From Echiichthys vipera (taxonomy: Eukaryota > Chordata > Actinopteri > Perciformes > Trachinidae): 64,000 nucleotides of DNA. Of this stretch, positions 45,348-55,427 are shown one piece after another. The stretch covers positions 11,552,381-11,616,380 of the forward strand of contig OY829658.1 of NCBI GenBank assembly GCA_963691815.1. Reading direction: 5' to 3'. Position numbers and translations under genes: made by a program. Under the pieces are notes generated by a model that saw nothing but the letters and a program-made list of their open reading frames with translations, ran no database searches and was not told the origin of the DNA. Positions within the stretch are counted from its first letter, which is position 1, and each line of letters begins with the position of its first letter.

Positions 45348-45978
45348 GGGCACACTCACACTGTCCTTCCGCACCGGGCCTAAACAGGTTTTACGGGTAA
45401 AGCCTAGCTCATTTGACCAGTGTGTGTGCAACCGCTCCGCGCCTAGCTGCGGCCAGCTGGCCGTCCACGACCCGTTTGAGAGAGGTGGGCTTTTGAAAAG
45501 CGTGTTTGCACATGTACCAGCACGAGCGTGCGCACGTGTACGAGCACAAGCACGACGCCTATGGCGGCTCTCACGTCATTTTATGTGCGCCTCTTCGGAC
45601 ATAGGAAAAAAAAAAGCCAGACCATGTGCGGACATTTAACAACAACAACAATGGCGGTGAAAGGTTCACGTTGGTGTGATGCGGAGGTGGAGTGTTTACT
45701 GCAGATTTGGGCGGATGAAAATATTCAAAACAGTCAGACAAGACGCACAAAAACTCTGAGGTCTATGGAAAGATTTATAAACAAAGCGACGCATCGCGAT
45801 GACGTCAATCAATGCGTATGACGTGTTGGACAGTGGGACGTGATGGACAGGCAAGAAGCATTTGCGCGAGGCCCAGGCAGTGTGAGTACAAACGGGCTGG
45901 CCAGCGGGGGGAGAGGGAGGGGGGGACAAGTACCCTAAAGCCTGGGGTGCGGTGCAGAAGGACAGTGTGAGTGCGCCC
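45348..45978 (+). mobile_element. Non-autonomous PIF/Harbinger element, 631 bp
   Basis: The terminal inverted repeats are GGGCACACTCACACTGTCCT at 45348 and, reading in from 45978, GGGCGCACTCACACTGTCCT, continuing TTC(C/T)GCACC on both. The flanking TAA (45345-45347, 45979-45981) is the classic Harbinger TSD. It keeps only a fragment of the Myb/SANT-like accessory gene and no transposase. Confidence 0.88.
45651..45821 (+). pseudogene. Myb/SANT-like DNA-binding domain fragment
   Basis: Starts MAVKGSRWCDAEVECLLQIW and continues ADENIQNSQTRRTKTLRSME. The Trp/Leu/Trp spacing and DENIQ match the trihelix Myb/SANT-like domain used by Harbinger accessory proteins and by related host zinc-finger/SCAN-type genes. 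The third helix is degraded and no Harbinger transposase is present. The frame is open back to 45528 but the ATG at 45651 fits the domain start. Confidence 0.68.
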
Positions 45979-46228
45979 TAAAGCAACTATAAAAAGAGGT
46001 CATTGACAAATCATAATATTACAGGCTCTATCCTCAGGACTCAACACCCTGCATATATGGACTCCCAAAAATCCATAAAGAAGGGGCCCTCCTCAGGCCA
46101 ATTGTCAGCAGCATAAACTTGGTCACTTATAACATTGCCAAGCACATAGCCAATATCCTGGCCACACTGGTGGGCAACACCACATCCAAAACTCCATAGA
46201 CTTTGTGAACAAAGTCTGAGACATAAAA

Positions 46229-46504
46229 ATGGATCCAGATGAAACCATGGTATCCTACGACGTGACTCCCTTGTTCACATGCATTCCAACTATGGAGGCT
46301 CTGGCCACAGTAAGAAAGCGGCTCACACAGGACAAGTCCTCACACAACCAAACAAATCTCAAACCAGAACACGTTTGCCAACTTCTGGATTTGTGCCTGA
46401 ACACCACATATTTCCAGTTTAATGGCACTTTTTACAGACAAAACACGGCTGTGCCATGGGTTCACCAGTATTCCCTATTGTGGCGAAATAACCCAAGCAC
46501 CTGA
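46229..46504 (+). pseudogene. Penelope-like reverse transcriptase fragment
   Basis: This enzyme copies the element RNA by target priming. Upstream (46035-46100) the relic reads IYGLPKIHKEGALLRPIVSS. The open frame then gives ETMVSYDVTPLFTCIPTMEA, with the motif-A aspartate, and HVCQLLDLCLNTTYFQFNGT. A frameshift after FYRQ sends the next motif (CAMGSPV) into another frame. The later catalytic box with the two aspartates has been deleted. Inactive. Confidence 0.82.
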
Positions 46505-46585
46505 GAGGCGCCCTCACAACTTGTGGTTACCCCAGCTGGACCTTTGTGAAAACAGCAGCTGCTTCCAGAAAGAAAACCAAAGTGG

Positions 46586-46831
46586 TTGAGAAAGAAAAAA
46601 GAAAAGAAGAGAAACAACATAGTCATCCCATATGTGACTGGGGTACCAGAGAAACTCAGGAGGATCTTCAACAAACACTGCATCCCTGTGTATTTTAAAC
46701 CCAGTAACACACTCAGACAGAGACTAGTACATCCCAATGACAGAACATCACACACCGACAAAAGCAATCTGGTTTATGCTGTTCAATGCAACGATGAATG
46801 CAAAGATCTCCACATCGGAAAAACAAAATAA
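46586..46831 (+). pseudogene. Penelope-like GIY-YIG endonuclease fragment
   Basis: The frame holds VIPYVTGVPEKLRRIFNKHC, IPVYFKPSNTLRQRLVHP and then the nuclease start LVYAVQCNDECKDLHIGKTK, followed by a stop. The nuclease motif normally reads ..VYxIxC..C...YIGxT. Here the Tyr of YIG is His, and a stop cuts it right after. Further nuclease text continues only in broken frames (PLHKRMAKHRRANSSG). Inactive. Confidence 0.8.
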
Positions 46832-47280
46832 CCACTGCATAAACGCATGGCCAAACACAGGAGAGCTAACTCCTCAGGTCTGGACTCCTCTGTTCACTTA
46901 CATCTCAAGGAGAAAGCCCACTGAGACACCACTTATCTCCAATTTACAATGCTGCCCTTTCATCCCTTCCCAGGAGATTCAACAATCTAACCTCAAAGAA
47001 CAACTGTTCACAAATGGCCTCCTGGTACTCCAACTACTGTCGTTATACCCAATAGAGCACGAACAAAGTGGAAACCTACTTCCCACCACTGTCAGGCTAA
47101 TGACAGTCATTGGCACTTGGAGCACAAAGGGTTCCAGTGACATCATCGGCCTTGTGAAAGAATAAATACCTGGATCTCCATACCAGATAGTTGGACCAGT
47201 CCCTGCCTGGTCAGTTGCATACATGGACTGATGAAGCCTCTTGGATGAGAGGTGAAATGTCCACTTGCTTTTCACTGAAA

Positions 47281-48930
47281 TTGCGTTGGGGATATTGTTT
47301 AAAGCCTTCACCTTCTGCACACCTCTTAAAAGAGAAAACCAGCACCAGTGTTTTCCCTTCTACACAATTTCTTGCACATCAGCTTCATATCAATATACAG
47401 ACATGGAGTTATCACGTAACTGTAATGATTTGCTGTTGCTCTGTGTTGCTGCATCTCGGTGAGTTTGAGCTGGTGATGTGCTCGTCATTCTTATCTTCTG
47501 GCCTGCTACTTTGAATTCTGGGAGATTTGAAAGCTTCGGCAAAGCCTTGAAAAGAGACACTGAAAATTCACTTTGATAAACATATATCTTTAGGCTAGAT
47601 TAAAACAGAGAGCAACAAACCCAGCACATTGGTTGTCAGAGCGCAGCTCTTTTGAACATCCTCCAGTGGGAGTTATAATAAGCCGCCACCCCCACTCCCC
47701 CAACTTTCTGCATTTTGATTTTTTTCTCCTCATGCTGTTGACAGAGAAAGTTGGACCCATGTATGAGGAGCACAGCTTGTAACATTGCCATTTTTCTGCC
47801 ATGTTGGGGTATCAGAACAGATTACCTGAATGTGGGGTTTTAGAATTGCTAAACCGATCTTATTTGGCTCACTCTTGGAAACAAATTAATGCATGACAGG
47901 CAGTTAGTGATGAGTCGTTTTCCAGATTTTTTTTTCTCTCTCCTCTCCTCCTTCAAGTGAGTGTGTATAACTTGTATTTTCAGTTATTTCAGTTATATTG
48001 TCATATTGTGCATGCATGAACACAATGTCTGAATTTGTTGAGAATGCCATGCATGCGCATGGGTGCAAATGTAGCAGGGTTTTGGTTAGAGTCATCCTTC
48101 TGTGTCTTGCGAGATGGCTCCCTCAAGATCAGCAGTCAGGTCATTCCACCCCTCATCCCATATCTGTGCTTCATCTCCTTTGCAATGCATTCTATTCTTC
48201 TCTTCCACTTCCTGTGACATCATTGTCTGCACCACATGCTGTGTGATGAAAGGCCAATCAGGTGGAAAAAGAGGATCCTGACATGGAAATAAAGTGCCTC
48301 ATATGTCCACTTATCTTCCTACACTCAAAACCAGTGATGTAAAACCCACTCACGTAAAGACACAATTTGAGTGTGAGAGTGTTTGGAAAAACTGTTTCAT
48401 GCATTCTATAATTTCCAGTGCTATGCTATGAACAGAAAGACTAGAATGCATCAGTAATAACATGTGTACCTAGATATCTGTGCAGGGAGGAATGTGTTGT
48501 GTCTGTGACACAGTAGGTTAAGATGAATAAGGATTGTTAAAGCAGCCAAGGACGTCTCCAAGGCTCCTCGCTGTGAGAGGCAATGGTTCCTCCCTCAAGA
48601 CATTTTGTAAATGTCAACCCCACGTGGCCCATCTGAGTTAAGGGTTCCCTCCTATATTGTGTAATATTACAGCAATAATTCCCATCATGACTCAATTTTT
48701 GCCTCTATACCCTTATAATAATCTACAGCGTCTTAGAGTAATTTGAGGATACTGTTGCGATTGTTCTAGGGCAGATCCTCGGTCAGATATAGGATAAATC
48801 TGACATTTTCCTTCTGTCTTTATTTTCCAACATATCAGAAAATCATTTAAGAAGCCAAATTAAAATATTACCCATGTCACAGTCAGGCGACATACACTGA
48901 CTTAACATTTATCCATGGACCAATATCAAT
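47281..48930. other. Non-coding, no recognised feature
   Basis: Unique sequence without recognised motifs. Confidence 0.4.
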
Positions 48931-49120
48931 TCATTTCAATTCAATTCAATTCAATTTTATTTATAGTGCCAAATCATAAGAAAAGTTATCTCAGGACACT
49001 TTACAGAGTAGGTATAGACCACAGACCCAACAATACCCCCATTGGGTACAGTGGCAACGAAAACCTTCCCTATAACAGGCAGGAACGTCGGAAAGACCCA
49101 GCTCTATGGAGGACGTTGTA
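48931..49120 (-). mobile_element. LINE/SINE 3'-end repeat, copy 2
   Basis: Starts with the tail ATTTCAATTCAATTCAATTC, then AGTTATCTCAGGACACTTTA and TTCCCTATAACAGGCAGGAA. This is the reverse complement of the repeat at 31791-32144. It is 5'-truncated near 49120, and the 22-bp hairpin follows closely. Confidence 0.72.
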
Positions 49121-49135
49121 TGTATTTGTGTTGTA

Positions 49136-49188
49136 TTACCTTTCTGAATGTCATGCTAGGCATTTTAGCATGACATTCAGAAAGGTAA
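49136..49188. repeat. Perfect 22-bp inverted repeat with 9-nt loop
   Basis: Left arm 49136-49157 begins TTACCTTTCTGAATGTCATG. Right arm 49167-49188 is its exact reverse complement. The loop is AGGCATTTT. A partial third relative of the arm (TTTTGACATTCACAAAGCTAA) follows. The origin is unknown; it could be a palindrome formed during insertion of the neighbouring repeat, a small MITE, or a hairpin RNA precursor. Confidence 0.9.
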
Positions 49189-50083
49189 TTTTGACATTCA
49201 CAAAGCTAATTTTTGTTACAGTGAAAACCGGACAGGGGAATGTTGAACTTATCCCGTTAATAGGAAGTCGATTCAAAACATCGGGGATGTTTTATGATTG
49301 GGATATTTGATTATAGCAAGTGTTTGATAAACACTACTATATTCGGTGTTGCCTGCAGCTTTTGAGTGCTTGCATTGATTTTACTGTGTAAATATACTAA
49401 AAATCTATCTAGCTAAATCTATTAGTTTCTTTATTGTTCCCCTCAGACATATAGTAACACTGTGCTCTTGTCAGTGATTAGTGATGTGCTCCCACATACT
49501 GATCAGTCTTTTTATCAATTTCTTGTCCTATACTCCCCCCTTTTTCCCTATTCCTTTTAGTCTCATCCCAAGTAAAAAAATGTCACCTTCCATGAATGAT
49601 GGCGATGGACTTTGTATGAGTGTCGATGATTGCTCACTATTCGACTAGTTTTGCGGGTGGCATACGATTGTTAAAACTTTCGAAAAGTTCAATCAAAATG
49701 AATTATGCAAGTAGTTATGATCTAAGGTGCCTACACAGGGCTGCATAGCAAGTTTGCAAACTTTGATCCCTGAAAAGAACCAGGGAATTGCTCTACCAAC
49801 AGTCTCGTACCACCATCCACAGTCAGTCCAGTTTAGTTCAGGCCAGGTGAGGTTTCCTCTCCTGAGGATTTCAGTTCCTTTATGTTTTGCCCTTGAAATC
49901 ATTCTCCCTTTGGAACCCCAAGACTTGACGTCTTAAGCGGTCATGGGATTTGGGACATGGGAGAGCTCAGAACACCTCTCAGATAGCCTTTTAGGTGTGA
50001 AACAGGTATAACTGGCTTTTCACTCATTCACAATCTTATGTTTAAACGTCATGCAGATTATACACAAGCAGAAATATTCCTTA
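49189..50083. other. Non-coding, no recognised feature
   Basis: No gene or element recognised. Confidence 0.4.
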
Positions 50084-50330
50084 CTGATTCCAATACCTGG
50101 ACATGGCCGATACTGAGTACCAATCCAATATCAATGTAATGGTGGTGTTGGTGGTGATGATGATGATGATAATGATGATGATGGCGATGACTTTTAAAAA
50201 AAACATAGTACAGTTACAATCATGTGATATCAGATCAGTGCAGAGACTTGCGTATTCTGTGACCCAATTTTAGGCAGTATCAGAGGCATTTCTGATACTG
50301 GTACAGATATTTGATCAACTCTCTAAGGGG
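50084..50330. mobile_element. hAT-like non-autonomous remnant
   Basis: Left text GATTCCAATACCTGGACATG with GCCGATACTGAGTACCAATC, right text TTCTGATACTGGTACAGATA then TTTGATCAACTCT. This pair of 'gatac' rich ends matches a common fish hAT family. A GAT microsatellite (50141-50190) lies inside. The TSD was not resolved. Confidence 0.45.
50141..50190. repeat. (GGT/GAT)n microsatellite
   Basis: GGT units pass into GAT units. Confidence 0.9.
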
Positions 50331-52187
50331 GAAGTACTGCGTCATTATCAGACCAGTTCTACAAGTCATCATGGGCCACCTATAACAAAATTGCACCTGT
50401 AGACCACCATTATAAAAAACTAAATTAAATAACGACATACAAATGGAAAATCATGATTCACAGTAATTCATTTTCTAGTTTAATGACATTAGTACGGCAT
50501 GTCATGTATTTTCCACATTACTCTTTCCATTCCTTTTTGCTCCCTGTGTGAACAGAGCTTCATTTCTTTTCCATGTCATATAACACTAATGTTGCCTAGT
50601 GGGCAAGCTTTTGCAGGCTGATTTAACAGCCCCTTTATTTCACAGTGAACCTGTCTATCCCTGCATGATATCAGCTTTTAAAGCCCTCAAGATTTTGTTG
50701 TGAAAGGTATGGAAAGGTGTTTTTTTTATTGCACTCTTCATTCACAAAATTGACTGTTTCCCTTTTAATAATTCACTGCCACTCTATTTGTGGTGTAGAG
50801 ATATGTGCCATCAGCTGCCGACTACTGCATCTCCAGTACTACATCACGAGTGTGTGTGATGGTATTACTGTATTGAAGTCATGCTCCTGTTCTCAAGACC
50901 TGTGCCAACCAGCCAAGTATGTCTTCAAGGCAGCCTCTCAGCCTGTTATAGGGTGCATTAAGACGTTCCACATTTATGATCCATGAACTTCCCTTCAGCA
51001 AAGTGTGTGATAAAAAAAAAGCCCGAGCAGGTATAAGAAAGAAAAAAAAACAACGCGTGTACACAGCCCTTGCTGCCTTTCATGATCAGTGTGTTTTTGT
51101 TCAATGGGAACACTGGGTGAAACCAAACAAATTTTTAGTGTGGTCTGTTCAGGTGGGTATTTTCATTGCAGGAAAAAAACAATGAGATACATTTCAACAT
51201 TTCTTGGCTTGTGTTGTGTGCTTGTCAGAATAGATAAACTCTTTCAAAAGCATTGTGTAGCTCATTGTCCTCATAATGCCCATTTGATGTTTAATAGCGC
51301 TGTCAGGACGCATCGACAGTGCCCACTACCAGTTTTCATTCAAATCCTATAAAAAGCAAAGATCGAAGCATGTCTAATTTGAACAAATGGTCGGTTTATT
51401 TTCAAGCTATTTGTTCACAAACAGAGATCAATAAAAAAGTGCAAGTCATGCTGGTAGTCATTTGTTTTCAGTGTCAATCTGGAGTCCATATGTAACAAAT
51501 ATCAATACTTATATTTAGAAATGTTAAGACATCTTCCTGAACAATTACTGGAGGCCAGATGGAGCAGGAAAAATACTTTAATAACACTATTCTCTCGATC
51601 TAGAATCGTTGGGTTTACACCCACTACACTATTGTTGGTATTGAGTTCCATGCTTTCTACATTTTACTTTTTCACTTATATAGATTCACATGTAAAAGAA
51701 AAAACACAGTTAAGGAAACCTTTTTGTCTGACTTAATGGATATAAATAGGTAGGTTTTGGTTTCTGCTATAAATCGGAAGTCTTCTCCACCATTGTTTTA
51801 CAAGAGTAATAGCAAAGTCTTTTGTTAAGTGGAATTAGGGAAAAGTCTAAAGTTCCTTACCCAGACAGAGAATAATCGGTTAGTCTTTACAAGGCTGACT
51901 CACATGCACATAGCAGATTTGTCCTCTATTATCTCTCTGCTGCTTATCTACATAATTCATGTTAGTGCTTTAGTATTGAGGAAAGGTAGTGAAAGCTCAG
52001 GAAAGAGGGCTGGTTCCCATGACAGCTTTTCAATATCTTCAACCTGGATAATCAAGCAGCAAGTTCATGCACCCACTAAAAATGTATGCAGCTCGGATCC
52101 CTTTTAACCCTTAACATATTGTAGAAGAAGCTGCAACACAAAGGGAGAAGAGTGATATTCAGTGGTGGAAAATAACTACACATTTTA
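50331..52187. other. Non-coding, no recognised feature
   Basis: AT-rich unique sequence. Nothing recognised. Confidence 0.4.
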
Positions 52188-52980
52188 GGCATTTATCTCT
52201 CACTCTCATCTTCAAACGCTTATCCGGGGTCGGGTCGCGGGGGGACCCCAAACTTCCCTTTCCCGGGCCACATTAACCAGCTTTAACTGGGGGATCCCAA
52301 GGTGTTTCCAGGCCAGTGTGAAGATATAATCTCTCCAACTAATCCTGGGTCTTCCCCGAGGCCTCCTCCCAGCTGGACGTGCCTGGAACACCTCCCTAGG
52401 GAGGCGCCCAGGGGGCATCCTTACTAGATACCCGAACCACCTCAACTGGCTCCTTTCAACGCAAAGGAGCAGCAGCTCTACTCCTCACGGATGGCCGAAC
52501 TTCTCACCCTATCTCTAAGGGAGACTCCAGCCACCCTCCTGAGAAAACCCATTTCGGCCACTTGTACCCGCGACCTTGTTCTTTCTGTCATGACCCAGCT
52601 TTCATGACCATAGGTGAGGGTAGGAACAAAGATTGACTGGTAGAGCAGGAGCTTTGCCTTCCGGCTCAGCTCTCTTTTCTTCACAACGGTGCGGTAGAGC
52701 GACTGCAAGACCGCCCCCGCTGCTCCGATTCATCGGCCAAACTCACGCTCCATTGTCCCCTCACCCGAACATGATCCCAAGGTACTTGAACTCCTTCACG
52801 TGGGGTAAGGACTCATTCCCTACCTGGAGTAAGCAATCGACCTGTTTCCTGCTGAGAGACATGCCCTCAGATTTAGAGATGCTGATCCTCATCCCAGCCG
52901 TTTCACACTCGGCTGCGAACCGATCCAGTGAGTACTGAAGGTCACTGGCCGATAGTGTTGTTTTTGGCGGCCTGTTTTAC

Positions 52981-53296
52981 TTTAAGTCTAGTCTAGTTTT
53001 AGTCGACTAAAAGTCTGAGCATTTTAGTCTAGTTTTAGTCGACTAAAAGTCTGAGAGTTTTAGTCTAGTTTTAGTCGACTAAAAGTCTGAGAGTTTTAGT
53101 CTAGTTTAAGTCGACTAAAAGTCTGAGAGTTTTAATCTAGTTTTAGTCGACTAAAAGTCTGAGGGTTTTAGTCTAGTTTTAGTCGACTAAAAGTCTGAGC
53201 ATTTTAGTCTAGTTTTAGTCGACTTAAAGTCTGAGAGTTTTAGCCTAGTTTTAGTCGACTAAAAGTCTGACAGTTTTAGTCTAGTTTTAGTCAAAG
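52981..53296. repeat. 36-bp tandem array, about 8.8 copies
   Basis: Nearly identical units contain TCTAGTTTTAGTCGACTAAA and AGTCTGAGAG. Each unit holds the 16-bp palindrome TTTTAGTCGACTAAAA. Single-base variants (TTTAAGTCGAC, GACTTAAAG, AATCTAG) show they are diverging. It lies about 30 bp inside the left end of the hAT element, where transposase-binding repeats are usual. Confidence 0.95.
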
Positions 53297-53607
53297 AAAA
53301 TTGTATATTAGTCTCTTTTTAGTGATGCAATTATATTTAATCAATATAATAAAAGTACCTAGTAGTATTGACGAAACCAATATTTTCTTTTAGCCAAACC
53401 CATGCAGATATCTTAAGTTTACAGCATGTACAGGTCTAGAATAAGTAATCCAATATATGTTGATGCTAAATTAAGTTTAGTTGGATTTGCTCTGTGAAAT
53501 ACAAAACTAGTGAAAGTATTTGGCCAACAAGGGGAAGTTTAGTGCACTTATAGAGTGAGTCAGTCAGGTAGGAACTAAAAACACACTTTACACTCTCTCA
53601 CAAATAA

Positions 53608-53610
<3 letters not shown>

Positions 53611-53655
<45 letters not shown>
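53611..53655. repeat. (CA)n microsatellite inside the hAT element
   Basis: About 22 CA units. Confidence 0.96.
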
Positions 53656-53659
<4 letters not shown>

Positions 53660-53787
53660 TAGTCTCTCTCTCACAAACACATGCACGCACGCAAACGCGT
53701 GCACAAACACACACCTCCAGTGGCTAACGCTAAAGCTAGCGTTAAAAACCGACACATTAACTGTAGCCTCATGTCGCATGAGCTTTC

Positions 53788-53988
53788 TTAAACAGAAAGT
53801 ATCGTTACGTTATGGGATGCTCTGAGGTGTCTCTTAAGATCCATGGTGTTTTTTTCTGTGATTTTGTGGCTGCATTTCTTTCTTTTTACAAAACACATGC
53901 CGTTTTCTTTTCCACGTCCGTGTAATGAAAGTGTTTCTTCTTTTCCTCTCAAACACGACCCCCGTCTGGTGTCACACTTTGTTCTCAT
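53788..53988 (-). pseudogene. BED zinc-finger fragment of hAT transposase
   Basis: A 66-codon minus-strand frame contains NGMCFVKRKKCSHKITEKNT followed by MDLKRHLRASHN. In hAT transposases an N-terminal BED finger with C-x2-C and H-x4-5-H binds the element ends. The H-x4-H pair is kept (RHLRASH), but the first cysteine of C-x2-C appears replaced (VKRKKC). No catalytic domain follows in the element. Non-functional. Confidence 0.62.
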
Positions 53989-55039
53989 GTTTCTTTAGTT
54001 TAGTTAACTCTAACGGTAACGATGACCCACAGCAGCGGCATCTTCAGAATCCAAATAATGCGCGTGTGGGGATTGAGGAAGTGACGTCGCCCAGACACGA
54101 GACTGGGAGAAAACTTCAAAATAATAATAATAATAATAACGTGACTAAACGAGATGAAACAACATTATTTCGTCTCGTTTTCGTCAACTAAAATGAAGAG
54201 ATATTTCGTCTTGTTTTTATTCGTCAACGAAATTGCATTATATATTTCGTCTAAGTCATTGTCACATGCCCAGCATTTTCGTTTCGTCTTGTCTAGTTTT
54301 CGTCACGTGATAGAGGCTCGTTGACGAAGCAACACAAAGCAACACTACTGGCCGACGATGCCATCAGGACCACATCATCTGCAAAAAGCAGGGACGAGAT
54401 CCTCAGCCCACCGAACTGCAGCCCCTCTCCACCACGACTACGCCTCGATATCCTGTCCATGAAAATCACGAACAGGATTGGTGACAAAGCGCACCACTGG
54501 CGGAGGCTCACCCCCACCGGGAACGAATCCGACTTACTGCCGTGGATCTGGACACAGCTCTCACTTTGGGTGTACAGAGTTTGGATGGCCCACAGAAGTT
54601 ACCCTCTCACCTCGTACTCCCGCAGCACCTCCCACAGTATCTCCCGGGGGACCCGGTCATATGCCTTCTCCAGATCCACAAAACACATGTAGACTGGATG
54701 GGCATACTCCCAGGCCCCCTCCAGGATCCTTGCGAGAGCTGGTCCGTTGTTCCACATCCAGGACGGAATCCGCATTGTTCCTCTTCAATCTGAGGTTAGA
54801 CTAACCCTCCTTTCCAGCACTTTGGAGTAGACTTTACCAGGCACGCTGAGTAGTGTGATACCCCTGTAATTGGCATTTATAATTTACTTAATAATTTCCA
54901 TTCAATGCTACCTTAAAAACATCAAACTTTTTACCCCACCCCACGTTCTAATTCCCTACTCATCTCATGCCAAAGCTTTGTCAGAACCTCATGGCGTCAT
55001 TTTTTGACACACTGCATGCAGTGACGCTCCATGGTTACA

Positions 55040-55150
55040 GTTTTAAACATGTGGTTATCGTCAATTGAAACCAGCTGCATGGCTAGGTTAAGGAAGCTTA
55101 ACTGCTTGGCTAGGCTAAGAGAAATATTGTTGTATGGATTTAAATAAGTA
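55040..55150 (+). repeat. Dispersed GGTTAGGTTTAGG repeat, copy 3
   Basis: Starts TTTTAAACATGTGGTTATCG and holds GGCTAGGTTAAGGAAGC and GCTTGGCTAGGCTAAGAG. It lines up with 9283-9425. Confidence 0.5.
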
Positions 55151-55159
55151 CTGTATGTT

Positions 55160-55190
55160 GATGGATGGATGAAGATGGATGGATGGATGT
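55160..55190. repeat. (GGAT)n microsatellite
   Basis: Seven or so GGAT units with one GAAG interruption. Confidence 0.88.
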
Positions 55191-55284
55191 TTGTTATGTA
55201 ACTTAAGTTTGGATGCCTCAAAATCGGTTTCATCCCATCTGCAGCTTGCCTAATCAACAAGGCCCCGGACCTCCACACCGGAAC

Positions 55285-55427
55285 TTATGTGGGAGGAAAC
55301 CGGAGTAGCCGGAGAAAACCCGGGGGGGACATGCAAACTCCACACAGAAAGGCCCAGGCCGGGATGCGAATCTGGAACCTTCTTGCTATGAGGCGACAGT
55401 GCTAACCACTACACCACCGTGTAGCCC
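55285..55427 (-). mobile_element. tRNA-derived SINE-like repeat, copy 2
   Basis: Minus strand from 55427: GGGCTACACGGTGGTGTAGT, then GGTTAGCACTGTCGCC (A-box-like) and, 30 bp on, GATTCGCATCCCGG (a degenerate B box). GGCCTTTCTGTGTGGAGTTT and GTTTCCTCCCACATAAG follow. It has the same order as 1508-1680. Confidence 0.68.

Larger units (their letters stand above)
45982..47280 (+). mobile_element. Penelope-like element, copy B
   Basis: The plus-strand order is RT fragment, basic linker, damaged GIY-YIG nuclease, and the conserved 3' UTR ending GATGAAGCCTCTTGGATGAG with CACTTGCTTTTCACTG. A deletion joins the RT motif region (GSPVFPIVAK) directly to HLRGALTTCGYPSWTF near 46500, removing the second half of the RT. 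Its orientation is opposite to copies A and C. Confidence 0.82.
52953..54347. mobile_element. hAT element, 1395 bp, complete ends
   Basis: The ends are TAGTGTTGTTTT at 52953 and, reading inward from 54347, TAGTGTTGCTTT. The 8-bp TSD CTGGCCGA is exact (52945-52952, 54348-54355). Removing the element and one TSD rejoins the RTE sequence in ...DDVVLMASSASDLQ.... The left subterminal part is an array of 36-bp repeats (52981-53296). The right has irregular TTTCGTC(A/T)AC words. A decayed BED-finger frame lies at 53788-53988. It carries no intact transposase and is non-autonomous. Confidence 0.95.
52197..54871 (-). mobile_element. 5'-truncated RTE-type LINE, copy 2, split by a hAT element
   Basis: Minus-strand copy. 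The 3' end is at 52197 (GAAGATGAGAGTGAGAG on the minus strand). The 5' truncation is at about 54871. A 9-bp direct repeat GGCATTTAT flanks it (52188-52196, 54872-54880). The hAT element at 52953-54347 interrupts the RT. Without it the LINE copy is about 1.27 kb. Confidence 0.88.
52212..54871 (-). pseudogene. RTE-type LINE RT and C-terminus, interrupted
   Basis: Distal part on the minus strand (54871-54356): SNLRLKRN-type text, then VSLRQWCALSPILFVIFMDR and GLRISSLLFADDVVLMASSA, so the catalytic FADD box is present, unlike in copy 1. The hAT insertion follows within the next codons. Proximal part (52944-52197): the linker with ISKSEGMSLS-type text, SRKAKLLLYQSIFVPTLTYG, VAEMGFLRRVAGVSLRDRVR, and MRWFGYLVRMPPGRLPREVF with RRPRGRPRISWRDYI. 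Frameshifts are present in both parts. The endonuclease is absent because of 5' truncation. Confidence 0.86.

Noticed and set aside
52981..53296. CRISPR-like array
   Set aside because: The 36-bp units are directly adjacent with no unique spacers, in a eukaryotic transposon; it is a tandem repeat.
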